Shown: positions 28,603 to 39,049, counted from the stretch's first letter. The stretch: DNA of 64,000 nucleotides from Arthrobacter pigmenti (GCF_011927905.1 NZ_JAATJL010000001.1:2232001-2296000); one strand, 5' to 3'. Numbers and translations are program-made. Notes: a model not told the origin generated them from the letters alone.

Positions 28603-30039
28603 CTACCGCGCGGCCATCCGCCGTCCGAGGGCCGCGCCGCGCTTGCGTGCGTCGTCAATAACCGCAACCAGCCCGGTCCCGGCCAGCCAGGCACCGGTGA
28701 CCTCCAGATCGCGCTGGGTTGCCGTCACGGCCCTGATGCGGGCCACGCGGTCGCGGTGGCCGAGCGTTGCATGCGGCAGCGCGTTGTTCCAGCGGACAAC
28801 ATCCCAGTCGACGACGTCGGCCTCCCCCACCTCGACGCCGAGCAGCATCGAGGCATCGTGCAGTGCTGCCTGGAACAGCTCGGCATCCGTTTCCTGCGCC
28901 GTACGGTCCTCCCCGGCCCTGCCGTAGGAGAGCCGCAGCACATGACTGCCCGGCCCGGTTCGCTCGGCCAGCCAGGGCCATTTCGCGGTGGCATGGGTAA
29001 GCGCCTTCGCCCGTACACCGGGGCTGCCTGCTGCAACCAGGACGCCGGTTCCTCGTGGTTCGGCGTCAAGCTCAGGTACGTCGACAACCAGGCTCACCAG
29101 CGCAACACCGGGCACCACCGCCGGCCGGTCGGCCTCAAGCTCCATAAGCGTGGGCGAAAGAAGATCGACGGCGCTGGGGCCGTCCGTCGCCACCACTACG
29201 GCGTCCGCACTGAGGGTCTGCGTGTCCATCCTGACGGTCCAGCCGCCCGCGCCCCGGCTGAGCTCCAGCACCGGGGCGGAGGAGGTCAGCTGCGCGCCGT
29301 CCCGCTCCAGCCTCACAGCGAGCGCGGACGCAAGTTGCCCCATGCCGCCCTCAAGGCCGCCTACGGCCGAACCTGCGGGTGCTGCCTTCCGCATCGCGCC
29401 GACGGCCGCCCCCAGTGAACCGTATTTGCGCATGGCTGCACGCAGGCCCGGTACGGCGGCGTCGACGTCGAGGTCGTCAGGATCTGCCGAAAGGACGCCG
29501 CCCACAACGGGCGCGACAAGCCGGGTCAGCACCTCGGCCCCCATCCGCGCCCGCACCACCGCACCGAGGCTGAGCTGCTGCTCGTTCAGGAGGCCGCCCA
29601 ACGGCAGTGCACGGTCGAGTGCGGCACGGACGCTGCCTGCACGACCGATCAGCCGGGTCAGCTCCGGGTCGCGCACGTCCGCCGGGATGCCAAGCAGCCC
29701 GGTTTTGGGAAGTGGCATCGCGAAGGGTTCGCCGCCAGGGGTCGAGAGGTAGAGCCATGCGCCCACAGGATTGGGGCTGCGCACCAGGGCGCCGAGACCG
29801 AGCTCGCGCGCGAGGGAAGGAACGGTGTCCGATCGCGTCGAGAAGGACTCGGCACCGGCGTCGAGCGTAAGGCCGGCCAGCTCGTGGCTGCCCACACTTC
29901 CGCAGAAAGTCGGCGCGGACTCAAGAACACGAACCGCCAGGCCGGCTTTGGTGAGCTCGTGCGCGGCGCACAGGCCGGCAATGCCCCCGCCGATGACGAC
30001 GACGGCGGGCGCCAGGTTGGCAGCGGGCTGGCGGCTCAT
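28603..30039 (-). CDS. cgoX: Coproporphyrinogen III oxidase CgoX (HemY/HemG-type flavoprotein)
   Basis: A 478-residue FAD enzyme that oxidises coproporphyrinogen III to coproporphyrin III in the coproporphyrin-dependent pathway (often annotated protoporphyrinogen oxidase). The dinucleotide-binding motif VVVIGGGIAGLCAAHEL is at residues 14-30, GGMGQLASAL is the family's central motif, and the C-terminal GAWLAGTGLVAVIDDARKRG is the FAD-closing segment. ATG 30039 overlaps the hemE stop (ATGA), excluding the longer Arg-rich N-terminus. Membrane association is expected from the family. Confidence 0.94.
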   Translation of the reverse strand: MSRQPAANLAPAVVVIGGGIAGLCAAHELTKAGLAVRVLESAPTFCGSVGSHELAGLTLDAGAESFSTRSDTVPSLARELGLGALVRSPNPVGAWLYLSTPGGEPFAMPLPKTGLLGIPADVRDPELTRLIGRAGSVRAALDRALPLGGLLNEQQLSLGAVVRARMGAEVLTRLVAPVVGGVLSADPDDLDVDAAVPGLRAAMRKYGSLGAAVGAMRKAAPAGSAVGGLEGGMGQLASALAVRLERDGAQLTSSAPVLELSRGAGGWTVRMDTQTLSADAVVVATDGPSAVDLLSPTLMELEADRPAVVPGVALVSLVVDVPELDAEPRGTGVLVAAGSPGVRAKALTHATAKWPWLAERTGPGSHVLRLSYGRAGEDRTAQETDAELFQAALHDASMLLGVEVGEADVVDWDVVRWNNALPHATLGHRDRVARIRAVTATQRDLEVTGAWLAGTGLVAVIDDARKRGAALGRRMAAR

Positions 30040-31103
30040 CGTGCCGGCGGCACCGAGTGAATCAGTGTGACGACCTTCGTCAACACCTCGGGGTCGGTGT
30101 CCGGCGGCACTCCGTGGCCGAGGTTGACCACGTGGCCGGGCGCTGACGCTCCGGCGTCGAGCACTGAACGGACGTGCGCTTCCAGGACTTCCCATGGCGC
30201 CGACAGCAGGGCCGGATCGATATTGCCCTGCAACGCGACCGAACCTCCCAGCCGTCGGTTGGCCTCATCCAGCGGCAGCCGATAGTCCACGCCGACTACG
30301 TCCACTCCGACGTCGCGCATGGCCACGAGCAGCTCCGAGGTGCCGGTACCAAAGTGCACCAGCGGCGCTCCGAGTCCCCGTACGTGATCCAGGGCCCGGG
30401 TTGAGGCGGGCGCCACGTGCTCCACGTAGTCCGCGAGGCCCAGGGAGCCCGCCCAGGAGTCGAAAAGTTGTGCGGCACTCGCACCGGCCTCAAGCTGTGC
30501 CCGCAGGAAACGACCGGAGGCATCTGCCGCCCATTCAGTGAGGGCACTCCAGGTCGAGGGGTCAGCGTGCATCATGGTGCGCGGCCCGAGATGGTCCCTC
30601 GAAGGCTTTCCTTCAACCATGTAGGCGGCGAGCGTGAAGGGCGCGCCTGCGAACCCGATCAGGGGCGTGCTTCCGAGCTCCGCAACTGTTTTCGCGACGG
30701 CCTCGCGTATCGGTTCGAGGGCTTCGTCCGTGAGTTCAGGAAGCGCGGCGACGTCCGCAGCCGTCTGGATCGGCTTGTCCAGGACCGGTCCTACTCCGGG
30801 AACGATGTCGACGCCGACGCCGGCAAGCTTGAGTGGGATCACGATGTCAGAGAAAAAGATCGCTGCGTCAACGTCGTGCCGCCGGACCGGCTGCAGCGTG
30901 ATCTCGGCAGCCATGTCCGGGTTGAGGCAGGCATCGAGCATTGCGGTGCCCTCACGCAATTCGCGGTATTCGGGCAGTGAGCGTCCCGCCTGCCGCATGA
31001 ACCACACCGGCCGGCGGGAGGGGAGGTTGCCGCGATACGACTCGACGAGCGGCGAGTTTGACGTGCGGCCGTCCAGGAGCGGGTGTGAAGGGCTGAGGGT
31101 CAT
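30036..31103 (-). CDS. hemE: Uroporphyrinogen decarboxylase HemE
   Basis: A 355-residue enzyme that decarboxylates uroporphyrinogen III to coproporphyrinogen III. N-terminal signature RPVWFMRQAGRSLPEYRELR carries the substrate-binding arginines, and GFAGAPFTLAAYMVEG is the second family signature. ATG 31103 was chosen because the extra upstream frame is not conserved-looking and would enter the hemA promoter region. It is the first gene of the minus-strand heme operon and diverges from hemA. Confidence 0.96.
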   Translation of the reverse strand: MTLSPSHPLLDGRTSNSPLVESYRGNLPSRRPVWFMRQAGRSLPEYRELREGTAMLDACLNPDMAAEITLQPVRRHDVDAAIFFSDIVIPLKLAGVGVDIVPGVGPVLDKPIQTAADVAALPELTDEALEPIREAVAKTVAELGSTPLIGFAGAPFTLAAYMVEGKPSRDHLGPRTMMHADPSTWSALTEWAADASGRFLRAQLEAGASAAQLFDSWAGSLGLADYVEHVAPASTRALDHVRGLGAPLVHFGTGTSELLVAMRDVGVDVVGVDYRLPLDEANRRLGGSVALQGNIDPALLSAPWEVLEAHVRSVLDAGASAPGHVVNLGHGVPPDTDPEVLTKVVTLIHSVPPAR

Positions 31104-31319
31104 ACGTTGATTCTGCCGAAGTTCGCTGCGCTTGGATAACTGCGCCCACTCCTGGTGTCCGAAATCACTCGCCGTACACCATTGCGTTCCATCTCCGCGA
31201 GCCAGTAATTTCGTTGTGATCATGCGGAAAAGCAGGGAAACTGACGGCTTGGGAAGACCTTGGGACTAAGGCTTGCCTATTAGGGGCAGGGCAGCCATCT
31301 TGGCTATGCTGGAGGGGCT

Positions 31320-32645
31320 GTGAACTACTTCTCCCTGGTTGCGACCCACTCAGATATCGACTTGGAGACCGTTGCCCGCCTCAGCGTCGGGGCGTCCCAG
31401 GTGGCATCGTCCGCGCTTCAAGACAGCGCGGCACTGTCCGGGGCCGTGTCGCTGGCTACGTGCAACCGCCTCGAAATTTACGGGGAAGCGACCTCCGAAC
31501 AGGACATCGAAGCCGCACGCTCCTCCATCATTACAGCGATCAGCGCGCAATCCGGGCTCCCCAAGACCACCGTTTCAGGTTCCTTCACCACCCTTACCGG
31601 CCAGGACGTTCCGCGCCACCTCTTCAGTGTCAGCTCCGGTCTCGATTCTGCGGTCGTCGGCGAACGTGAGATTGCGGGGCAGGTCCGCCGTGCCCTGATC
31701 GAGTCGCAGGGCTCCGGAACAGCCAGCGGAGGGCTTGTCCGCCTGTTCCAGGCCGCCTCGCGGACCGCACGGGATGTAGGCGCCCAAACCGCGCTCGGCA
31801 GCAGGGGCCGGTCGATCGTCTCGGTGGCGCTCGACCTCGCAGCTGATCTTTCCAGCACCCCCAACCTGGATGACAAGTCGGTTGTGGTCTTCGGCACCGG
31901 TGCCTATGCCGGCGCCACGATGGCCCTGCTTCGGGAGCGCGGCTGCACGGACATCGCTGTCTTCTCGCCATCCGGCCGCGCCGAAAGCTTCGTTGCCAGC
32001 CGTGGCGGAACAGCCCTGACGGACGAAAGCGTGCGGGCGGCACTCCGGGAGGCCGACATCGTCATCGGTTGCAGTGGCAGCGAACGCCGCGTGGAAGCCT
32101 CCGACATCCGTGAACTCCGTGCGGGCGTGGCGCGCACCCTGGTCATCGTGGACCTTGCCCTGAGCCACGACTTCGACCCTGCAGTTGACACCGTGGAGAA
32201 CGTCGAACTCATCACCCTTGAGTCCGTTCGCCTCGCCGCGCCCGAGGAACAGGCCGAATCCCTGCGCCAGGCAGGTGTTCTGGTGTCCAAGGCCGCCAAC
32301 GCGTTCCAGGAGCAGGTTACTGCGCGCTCGGTTGACGCCGCGATCGTGGCGCTGCGCAAGCACACACAACAGGTACTCGACGCGGAGATGGCACGCGTCC
32401 GCGCGCAGCACGGCTGCACGGCTGCGGCAGAGGAAGTCGAGTTCGCCCTGCGGCGTATGGTGCGCCAGCTTCTCCACGTCCCCACCGTGAGGGCACGTGA
32501 ACTGGCCGCTGAGGGCCGCCAGGAAGAATACACGGCAGCCCTTGAGGCCCTGTACGGCATCGAGCCCGAGGAAGCCGCCACGGATACGGCTCAGCAGGGG
32601 TGCCCGGTTCAGCAGAACGAGGAAGCGCGGGCGGACTCCGCCTGA
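31320..32645 (+). CDS. hemA: Glutamyl-tRNA reductase HemA
   Basis: A 441-residue NADPH-dependent enzyme that reduces Glu-tRNA(Glu) to glutamate-1-semialdehyde, the committed step of C5 heme synthesis. The nucleophile is Cys48 in [14 protein letters not shown], and the NADPH-binding region is [29 protein letters not shown] is a further family block. The GTG start has GGAGGGG four bases upstream, so initiation should be strong. It diverges from hemE; the 216-bp gap must carry both promoters, but no clear hexamer pair was found. Confidence 0.96.
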   Translation: MNYFSLVATHSDIDLETVARLSVGASQVASSALQDSAALSGAVSLATCNRLEIYGEATSEQDIEAARSSIITAISAQSGLPKTTVSGSFTTLTGQDVPRHLFSVSSGLDSAVVGEREIAGQVRRALIESQGSGTASGGLVRLFQAASRTARDVGAQTALGSRGRSIVSVALDLAADLSSTPNLDDKSVVVFGTGAYAGATMALLRERGCTDIAVFSPSGRAESFVASRGGTALTDESVRAALREADIVIGCSGSERRVEASDIRELRAGVARTLVIVDLALSHDFDPAVDTVENVELITLESVRLAAPEEQAESLRQAGVLVSKAANAFQEQVTARSVDAAIVALRKHTQQVLDAEMARVRAQHGCTAAAEEVEFALRRMVRQLLHVPTVRARELAAEGRQEEYTAALEALYGIEPEEAATDTAQQGCPVQQNEEARADSA

Positions 32646-32694
32646 GAACGCAGTACTGAACTGCCGATATTATGGCCGCTCAGTGCCGGTCCTC

Positions 32695-33885
32695 CTAGTA
32701 CACCGGTTTCTCCGGCTCCACCTCGCGCACCCACTGCAGGATGCCGCCGTCAACGTTATAGACCTTCCGTGCCCCGCGTTCACGCAGGTGACGCACCACG
32801 TTGGCCGACCGGGTTCCGGCTTTGCAATGGACGTACACTTCCCGCTCCTGATCAATCTCGGCGTCTCCGGTCAGGATCCGGTTCTGTGGAATCAGGGTGG
32901 CTCCGTCGATGCGGACGATGTCATACTCCCCCGGTTCGCGGACATCGATCAGGTCAAACTCGCGGCTTCCCGCTGCCCGCTGCTGAAGCAGCTCCTCCAG
33001 TTGGGCAACGGTGACGGATGGAACGCCGTCGTCAACCCCGCCTGCCGGTGGAGCCAGTCCGCAGAAGGCCTCATAGTCTGTCAGCTCGGTGATCGCTGCA
33101 GCATTAGGGTCGCGGCGCACCTTCAGCTCGCGCCAGGTCATGTCGAGTGCGTTGAAGACCAGCACCCGTCCCAGCAGGGTGGTGCCGATTCCGGTAATGA
33201 GCTTGATCGTCTCGTTGACCATGACCGAGCCGATCTGCGCGCAGAGCACGCCCAACACGCCGCCTTCGGCGCAGGATGGCACCGCTCCGGGCGGGGGCGC
33301 TTCCGGGTAGAGATCGCGGTAGCTCGGCCCGCCAACCGACGGGTCCGGCCAGAACACGCTCACCTGGCCGTCGAAACGGAGGATCGAGCCCCACACATAG
33401 GGCTTGCCGAGGATTTCAGCGGCGTCGCTCACAAGGTAGCGCGTTGCGAAGTTGTCCGTACCGTCGAGTATGACGTCGTAGCCGCGGAAAATATCCAGTG
33501 CGTTGCCTGAGTCCAGGCGCACCTCATGCCGAATCACCGATACGTGCGGGTTGAGCTCGGAGATGCTCTGCTCCGCGGACAGCGCCTTGGCCTGCCCAAC
33601 GTTACCCATTCCATGGATTACCTGCCGCTGCAGGTTGGATACGTCCACGGCGTCGTCGTCCACGATTCCGAGTGTGCCCACACCGGCTGCCGCCAGGTAC
33701 AGCAGCGCGGGCGAACCGAGGCCTCCCGCTCCAATGACCAGCACGCGCGCGTTCTTCAGGCGCTTCTGCGCCTCAATGCCGAATTCGGGAAGAATGAGGT
33801 GGCGGGAGTAGCGCTCGGTTTCCTCGCGGGTGAGTTCGCCGGCGGGTTCAACCAAAGGACCCGGGGCGCCGTTCAAAGAGCTCAT
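32695..33885 (-). CDS. moeZ: MoeZ-type adenylyltransferase/sulfurtransferase (ThiF + rhodanese)
   Basis: A 396-residue two-domain protein. The E1-like ThiF/MoeB domain has the ATP-binding GAGGLG (52-57) and the DGTDNFATRYL motif. The C-terminal rhodanese domain has the persulfide cysteine Cys354 in HCKAGTRSANV. Such enzymes adenylate and thiocarboxylate the C-terminal Gly-Gly of small sulfur carriers (MoaD, CysO, ThiS). No thiF is seen in the adjacent thi cluster, so activation of ThiS is a reasonable inference. It converges on hemA with 49 bp between stops. Confidence 0.92.
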   Translation of the reverse strand: MSSLNGAPGPLVEPAGELTREETERYSRHLILPEFGIEAQKRLKNARVLVIGAGGLGSPALLYLAAAGVGTLGIVDDDAVDVSNLQRQVIHGMGNVGQAKALSAEQSISELNPHVSVIRHEVRLDSGNALDIFRGYDVILDGTDNFATRYLVSDAAEILGKPYVWGSILRFDGQVSVFWPDPSVGGPSYRDLYPEAPPPGAVPSCAEGGVLGVLCAQIGSVMVNETIKLITGIGTTLLGRVLVFNALDMTWRELKVRRDPNAAAITELTDYEAFCGLAPPAGGVDDGVPSVTVAQLEELLQQRAAGSREFDLIDVREPGEYDIVRIDGATLIPQNRILTGDAEIDQEREVYVHCKAGTRSANVVRHLRERGARKVYNVDGGILQWVREVEPEKPVY

Positions 33886-34019
33886 GGTTCAATGTATGCC
33901 CTGTCAGCCGCCGTCGCGCAACCTTGCGCTGGGCACCTCCCAAACCGGGCACGCGCGGGGTTAACGGATCTCTGCCGTCGGGACTTCTTACTTGTTACGC
34001 GCGGGTAGACTGGAACGCA

Positions 34020-34039
34020 CCGCCGCTTTCAAACGGCGG
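34020..34039. promoter_or_regulatory. Candidate autoregulatory operator upstream of the TetR gene
   Basis: CCGCCG-CTTTC-AAA-CGGCGG forms a 20-bp near-palindrome with 6-bp arms and a TTT/AAA core. It ends 32 bp before the TetR start in the moeZ-TetR divergent gap. TetR proteins usually bind such dyads next to their own promoter. This is position and symmetry only. Confidence 0.4.
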
Positions 34040-34071
34040 ACCCGAGTCAGACAACCGAAAGCCCTGGACAC

Positions 34072-34692
34072 GTGAGCTCAGAAGCACCGGCGAGCGGCAA
34101 AGCCATGCGGCTGCCGCGGGATGAGCGACGACGCCAACTGCTGCGCGCCGCCCACGAGGTGTTTGTCTCGAACGGCTATCACGGCGCAGCCATGGACGAA
34201 ATAGCGGAGGTGGCGCGGGTCAGCAAGCCCGTGTTGTATCAGCACTTCCCTGGCAAGAGAGAGTTGTACCTGGCCCTGCTGGAGAGCCATCTGGCCTCGT
34301 TGACCGAGCTGCTGGTGGATGCCTTGCAGTCAACCACTGATAATAAGCAGCGTGTGCACGCCACTATGCGCGCCTATTTCCAGTTCATTGCCCAGGACAG
34401 TCAGGCACACCGAATCGTTTTCGAGTCGGATCTCAATAATGATCCGGATGTGAGCCGCCGGCTTGAGGAATTCAACGCCCATTTCGCCGATGCGATCGCT
34501 GGAGTAATTTCGGGTGATACCCGCCTTTCGCATCTGGAGGCAACGCTTCTGGGCCGGGCAATGGCCGGTATGGCTCAGGTGAGTGCCCGGTACTGGCTCG
34601 AGACGGACGGCAGCCTGGACATCGATGCCGCCAGCGAGCTCATCTATCGTTTAGCTTGGCGCGGAATCAGCCGGTTCCCCAAGGAAATGTGA
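34072..34692 (+). CDS. TetR/AcrR family transcriptional regulator
   Basis: A 206-residue regulator. The N-terminal helix-turn-helix is clear: RRQLLRAAHEVFVSNGYHGAAMDEIAEVARVSKPVLYQHFPGKREL-type architecture spans about residues 20-65, and the remainder is an all-helical ligand and dimerisation domain. It is homologous by context to M. tuberculosis Rv3208, which also sits between moeB1/Rv3207c and a DUF3107 gene. The ligand is unknown. GTG start; the ribosome-binding site is weak. A palindrome just upstream is a candidate autoregulatory site. Confidence 0.9.
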   Translation: MSSEAPASGKAMRLPRDERRRQLLRAAHEVFVSNGYHGAAMDEIAEVARVSKPVLYQHFPGKRELYLALLESHLASLTELLVDALQSTTDNKQRVHATMRAYFQFIAQDSQAHRIVFESDLNNDPDVSRRLEEFNAHFADAIAGVISGDTRLSHLEATLLGRAMAGMAQVSARYWLETDGSLDIDAASELIYRLAWRGISRFPKEM

Positions 34693-34792
34693 GTTAGATT
34701 TCCCTTGGGTACGGCGGCGCAGGAAGTGCTCCTGGCGCCCGCAACCAAGGTGCTTAGGAATTATTCATCTCGACAATCAGAAAGGCCCAGCT

Positions 34793-35017
34793 GTGGAAAT
34801 CAAGATCGGCGTCCAGAACGTCAACCGTGAGATCGTCCTGGAATCGAACCAGACGGCGGACGAGGTCGCGGATGTTGTGTCCAAGGCTATGAACGGCGGC
34901 GCTGAGCTTCGCCTGACCGACTCCAAGGGCCGGCAGGTGATTGTGCCCTCGGGTGTCCTCGGATACGTGGAGATCGGGGAGCCCGAGTCCCGTCGCATTG
35001 GGTTCGGCGCTCTCTAA
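34793..35017 (+). CDS. DUF3107 family small protein
   Basis: This 74-residue protein is a full-length match to DUF3107 (M. tuberculosis Rv3208A/TB9.4 type). It begins MEIKIGVQNVNREI and has VSKAMNGG and VIVPSGVLGYVEIG blocks; it is probably a compact cytoplasmic beta-rich fold. GTG start with AGAAAGG about 8 nt upstream. It follows the TetR gene by 100 bp, as in other actinobacteria. Function is not known. Confidence 0.9.
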   Translation: MEIKIGVQNVNREIVLESNQTADEVADVVSKAMNGGAELRLTDSKGRQVIVPSGVLGYVEIGEPESRRIGFGAL

Positions 35018-35040
35018 CGGACGTTCCAGGGTTGGCTGTC

Positions 35041-35346
35041 ATGGTTTCACTGATTGTCGTTACAGGCGTCGCCATCACACTGGGGTTCGGCGTCTGGTTC
35101 GCCGATCGAAGGCACCACCGGTACGGGCTGTTCCTCTTGCCGGGTGTGTGCCTGGGATCGGCGCTGCTGATGTGGATCATCCTGCAGTTCGCTGGCCTTG
35201 GCTATCATCCGGAACTGTTCTGGCTGGCCTGGCTACTCCCGCTGGTGGCTGCACTCGCCCTGACTGTGGTGGCGGCCTGGTGGTTTGGCCGGCACCGCGA
35301 GAAAGCCGATGCCGACGCCATGACCGCGATCCTCAAACAGCGCTGA
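35041..35346 (+). CDS. Small membrane protein of unknown function
   Basis: A 101-residue hydrophobic protein with three predicted membrane helices (about residues 1-20, 32-51 and 62-85) and a short basic/acidic C-terminal tail (RHREKADADAMTAILKQR). No family is recognised. ATG 35041 has CAGGG about 10 nt upstream; an in-frame TTG three codons earlier is possible. It follows DUF3107 by 23 bp on the same strand, so it is probably co-transcribed, and it converges on thiG. Confidence 0.7.
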   Translation: MVSLIVVTGVAITLGFGVWFADRRHHRYGLFLLPGVCLGSALLMWIILQFAGLGYHPELFWLAWLLPLVAALALTVVAAWWFGRHREKADADAMTAILKQR

Positions 35347-35356
35347 GGCAGGTCCC

Positions 35357-36382
<1,026 letters not shown>

Positions 36383-36386
<4 letters not shown>

Positions 36387-37516
36387 TGTTGTCCTTTCCC
36401 GAACCGGTCCGGTCGATAGCGTTCGATTCCTGGTGGTACCGGTTTGCCCTTCAGCAGGTCCACGCAGAGAGCCGCAGCCGCCGGAGTCAGCAGAACCCCG
36501 TGACGGAAGAACCCGGTGGCAATGAGGAGTCCGTCCACCCCGGGCACGCCGCCAAGCAGTGGTGCGTTATCCGGCGTGCCCGGCCTGGCGCGGCACAGGA
36601 TCTCCTCGAGTTCCAGCTCTGCCACCGCTGGTACCAGCTGCTGTGCATCACGCAGTAACTGGTACACGCCGCCGGCCGACACTGCATTGCTGCCGTCCTC
36701 ACGGATCGTTGCGCCGAGGACCACCGTTCCGTCGGCGCGCGGCACCAGATAGACGGCGTGCCCTCGGACCAGTCCCCTAACGGTATGGGTGAGCAGGGGT
36801 TGGAGGGACGTCGGTACACGCAGCCTCAAGATGTCGCCGTACACCGGGCGCATGGGCAGCTGAACGGGCAGGTGCGTAAGTTCAGAGGCAGCCAGCCCGT
36901 TCGCAACGATGGTGTGGCGTGCCGCCACTGTACCGCCGTCGTGCAGTTTCACCCCGATCACGCGATCGCCGTTCCGCTCCAGTGCGCTGGCGGTCGCCGC
37001 AAGAATGGTTCCGCGCGCTAAGACAGCGGAGTGCAGGGACGCTGCGAGCTTGCGGGGATCCAGCTGGTGATCCTCCCCCGCGCGGAATGCTCCGGTTGCC
37101 GCGGGTCCGATCATCGGCTCGCTACGGCGCGCCTCACGCACCGAGATCTGCTCGACGTCCAACCCGTGCGCGGACTGTACGGTCCGCAGGTCCGCGAGCG
37201 CCTGACGATCGGCGCCATCCACGGCGAGCACCAGCGTGCCGGTGTTGCGGTAGCCGGGGTCAATCCCGGTCCAGGCGAGTGAAGTGATGAACTCGGGATA
37301 CCTGCGGGCGGAGTCCATGGTGAGTTCGAGGAGGTGTTCCTCGCGGTAGTGCAGCTCGCTGGCGGGTGCGATCATCCCTGCCGCGGCACGGGTGGCACCC
37401 GTTGCCGGAGCCGGATCGATCAGGGTCACCGAGTGTCCCCTGCGAACCGCCTCCCAGGCGATGCCGAGGCCCACGATTCCACCGCCGACGACGGCGACAT
37501 CCACTGAAGCTTCCAA
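36383..37516 (-). CDS. thiO: Glycine oxidase ThiO
   Basis: A 377-residue FAD-dependent oxidase that converts glycine to the iminoacetate used in thiazole formation. The FAD motif [17 protein letters not shown] is near residue 7, and the C-terminal block [18 protein letters not shown] is typical of ThiO. The start codon is TTG, with GGAAGG about 9-14 nt upstream. It is the first gene after the TPP riboswitch, whose 3' end lies about 10 bp from the start, so TPP probably controls translation initiation. Confidence 0.94.
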
Positions 37517-37525
37517 GAAAGGCCC

Positions 37526-37637
37526 TTCCCTACGCCGGCATGACCCGGATCAGGTTCGTTGTTCTCACAACGCGGTCGGCGCCGAACGCCCTCTCAGCCA
37601 GTGTGCCCGTGTCCGGACACCGCGGCTCCCGCAGTAC
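37526..37637 (-). promoter_or_regulatory. TPP (THI element) riboswitch controlling thiO-thiS-thiG
   Basis: On the minus strand the conserved thi-box landmarks occur in order: GCGGGAGCC, then GGCTGAGAGGG, then GAACCTGATCCGGGTCATG and CCGGCGTAGGGAAGG. The CTGAGA pyrimidine-binding loop and CCTGATC...GGGTCATGCCGG pyrophosphate helix are intact. The variable P3 stem (CGCGTTGTGAGAACAACG-like) is present between them. The 3' end is so near the ThiO ribosome-binding site that translational control is more likely than termination; no terminator stem is seen. Confidence 0.93.
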
Positions 37638-37643
37638 CCCTTT

Positions 37644-37649
37644 ATTGTA
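37644..37649 (-). promoter_or_regulatory. Probable -10 element for the riboswitch-thiOSG transcript
   Basis: The minus strand reads TACAAT at 37649-37644, which would place the transcription start near 37637, exactly at the 5' edge of the TPP aptamer. The expected -35 region (around GAGGTT) is weak. The element lies immediately upstream of the divergent thiE start. Confidence 0.55.
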
Positions 37650-37655
37650 GGTGGT

Positions 37656-38306
37656 ATGCAACTGATAACCTCCCGGCTATACCTGTGCACGGATTCCCGC
37701 GGAAAACAGCAGGACTTCGGCGACTTCGTCAATGCCGCCTTTGCCGGCGGCGTCGACATCATTCAGCTACGGGACAAGTCCATTGAGGCAGCGCAGGAAC
37801 TTGAGCTCCTTGAGGTCCTCCGCGCGGCGGCGGTTTCACACGGGAAGCTGTGGGGTGTGAATGACCGGGCAGACATCGCTGCCCTCAGCGGCGCACCCGT
37901 CCTTCATATCGGTCAGCGAGACCTGCCTCCTGCCCTTGCGCAGCCGTTCCTGCACGACGGCGGTGTGCTGGGGCTCTCAACGCACTCACCCGAGCAGGTC
38001 CAGGCCGCAGCGTCGAACAAGGAAGTGGATTACTTCTGCACCGGGCCCGTCTGGGCGACCCCGACCAAACCCGGGCGGGCCGCGGTCGGCCTGGATCTGG
38101 TCCGTTCTGCCGCCAGTCTTGAGGCATCGCTCGCCGAGCAGGGCCGGGAGCTGAAACCGTGGTTCGCCATCGGCGGGATTGACCTGGGAAATATCGGCGA
38201 GGTGGTCGAAGCCGGGGCGGGGCGCGTCGTCGTCGTTCGCGCGATCACCGAAGCCGATGACCCTGCGGAGGCGGCGGCACGGATCAGGGCTGAACTTCCC
38301 GAGTAA
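37656..38306 (+). CDS. thiE: Thiamine-phosphate synthase ThiE
   Basis: A 216-residue TIM-barrel enzyme that joins thiazole phosphate and HMP pyrophosphate to thiamine phosphate. Motifs include DIIQLRDKS, the pyrophosphate-binding [20 protein letters not shown] and [19 protein letters not shown] 37656 has AGGTGG close upstream; the open frame further upstream is just the antisense of the riboswitch. It diverges from thiOSG, so unlike them it is not under the TPP element. Confidence 0.94.
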   Translation: MQLITSRLYLCTDSRGKQQDFGDFVNAAFAGGVDIIQLRDKSIEAAQELELLEVLRAAAVSHGKLWGVNDRADIAALSGAPVLHIGQRDLPPALAQPFLHDGGVLGLSTHSPEQVQAAASNKEVDYFCTGPVWATPTKPGRAAVGLDLVRSAASLEASLAEQGRELKPWFAIGGIDLGNIGEVVEAGAGRVVVVRAITEADDPAEAAARIRAELPE

Positions 38307-38323
38307 ATACTCTCGTGAGCGGG

Positions 38324-39049
38324 TCAGGCGGTCAGGCCGAGCGCGCTCATCCGTCGTGAGTGGTTGCGTGTCAGTTGGGCGAACAGTTGGACGGTCTCGC
38401 GTTCCTGGTCTTCGGCCGTTCCCTGGAAGAGCAGCCCGCCGAGGAATTGCCGCTCGATCCCTACGCGCTGGGCCTGCGTCAGCGCCTCGCCCACGAGGCG
38501 ACGCCCCCACAGGGCCAGCCGGGAGGCCAGCCGAGGATCGTCGGCCAGCGCGGCCTTCAACCGTGACTGCAGCAGTCCCCCCTGCTCCGTGGTCGACTGG
38601 ATGCGGCCGATGAGTTCGCGGGTAGCCTCATCCAGGCGGCCGGCGAGCGCCGTGTAGAAGTCACCCGAGATTGCGTCGATGACGTATGCCTTCATCAGGG
38701 ACTCGTACCAGTCTGCTGGACGGGTGCGCTCGTGGAAGGAATCGATCGACCCCTGGAAGGGACGCATCGCCTCCTCCACATCGACGCCGAGTCCGGCCAG
38801 ATGCGCACTGACCATCTCAAAGTGCTCGAACTCCGTGACGGCGAGGCGTCCCAGCGCTGCCCTGTCACGCAGCGTCGGGGAGAACCGTGCATCCGAGGAC
38901 AGCCGCTCGAAGGCTGAGAGCTCTCCGTAGGCCATGACGCCGAAAAGGTCGACGACGAACCTGTTCAGGGTGCCCATGTCCGGGGACGTTATTCCCGTGG
39001 TGCGTGCGGATGGTCCCGCCGTCGGGGTCTGCGAGTCCAAAGCTGCCAT
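38324..39049 (-). CDS. Ferritin-like fold protein (MiaE-like, Rv3210c type)
   Basis: A 241-residue helical protein of the ferritin-like superfamily. Possible di-iron ligands are Glu in MAYGELSAFE, ExxH-like TEFEHFEMV, and Glu/Asp residues in DAISGDFYTAL and LDEATREL. The family is sometimes annotated as a tRNA-(MS2IO6A)-hydroxylase relative; no reaction is established for this branch. ATG 39049 was chosen because the upstream frame overlaps the divergent ribonuclease promoter. In M. tuberculosis the homologue Rv3210c likewise sits next to the DEAD-box helicase Rv3211. Confidence 0.8.
   Translation of the reverse strand: MAALDSQTPTAGPSARTTGITSPDMGTLNRFVVDLFGVMAYGELSAFERLSSDARFSPTLRDRAALGRLAVTEFEHFEMVSAHLAGLGVDVEEAMRPFQGSIDSFHERTRPADWYESLMKAYVIDAISGDFYTALAGRLDEATRELIGRIQSTTEQGGLLQSRLKAALADDPRLASRLALWGRRLVGEALTQAQRVGIERQFLGGLLFQGTAEDQERETVQLFAQLTRNHSRRMSALGLTA

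Noticed and set aside
31261-31319. Promoter for hemA with TATGCT as -10
   Set aside because: TATGCT lies close to the GTG start, but no acceptable -35 occurs at 16-18 bp and a strong ribosome-binding site overlaps the expected start point.
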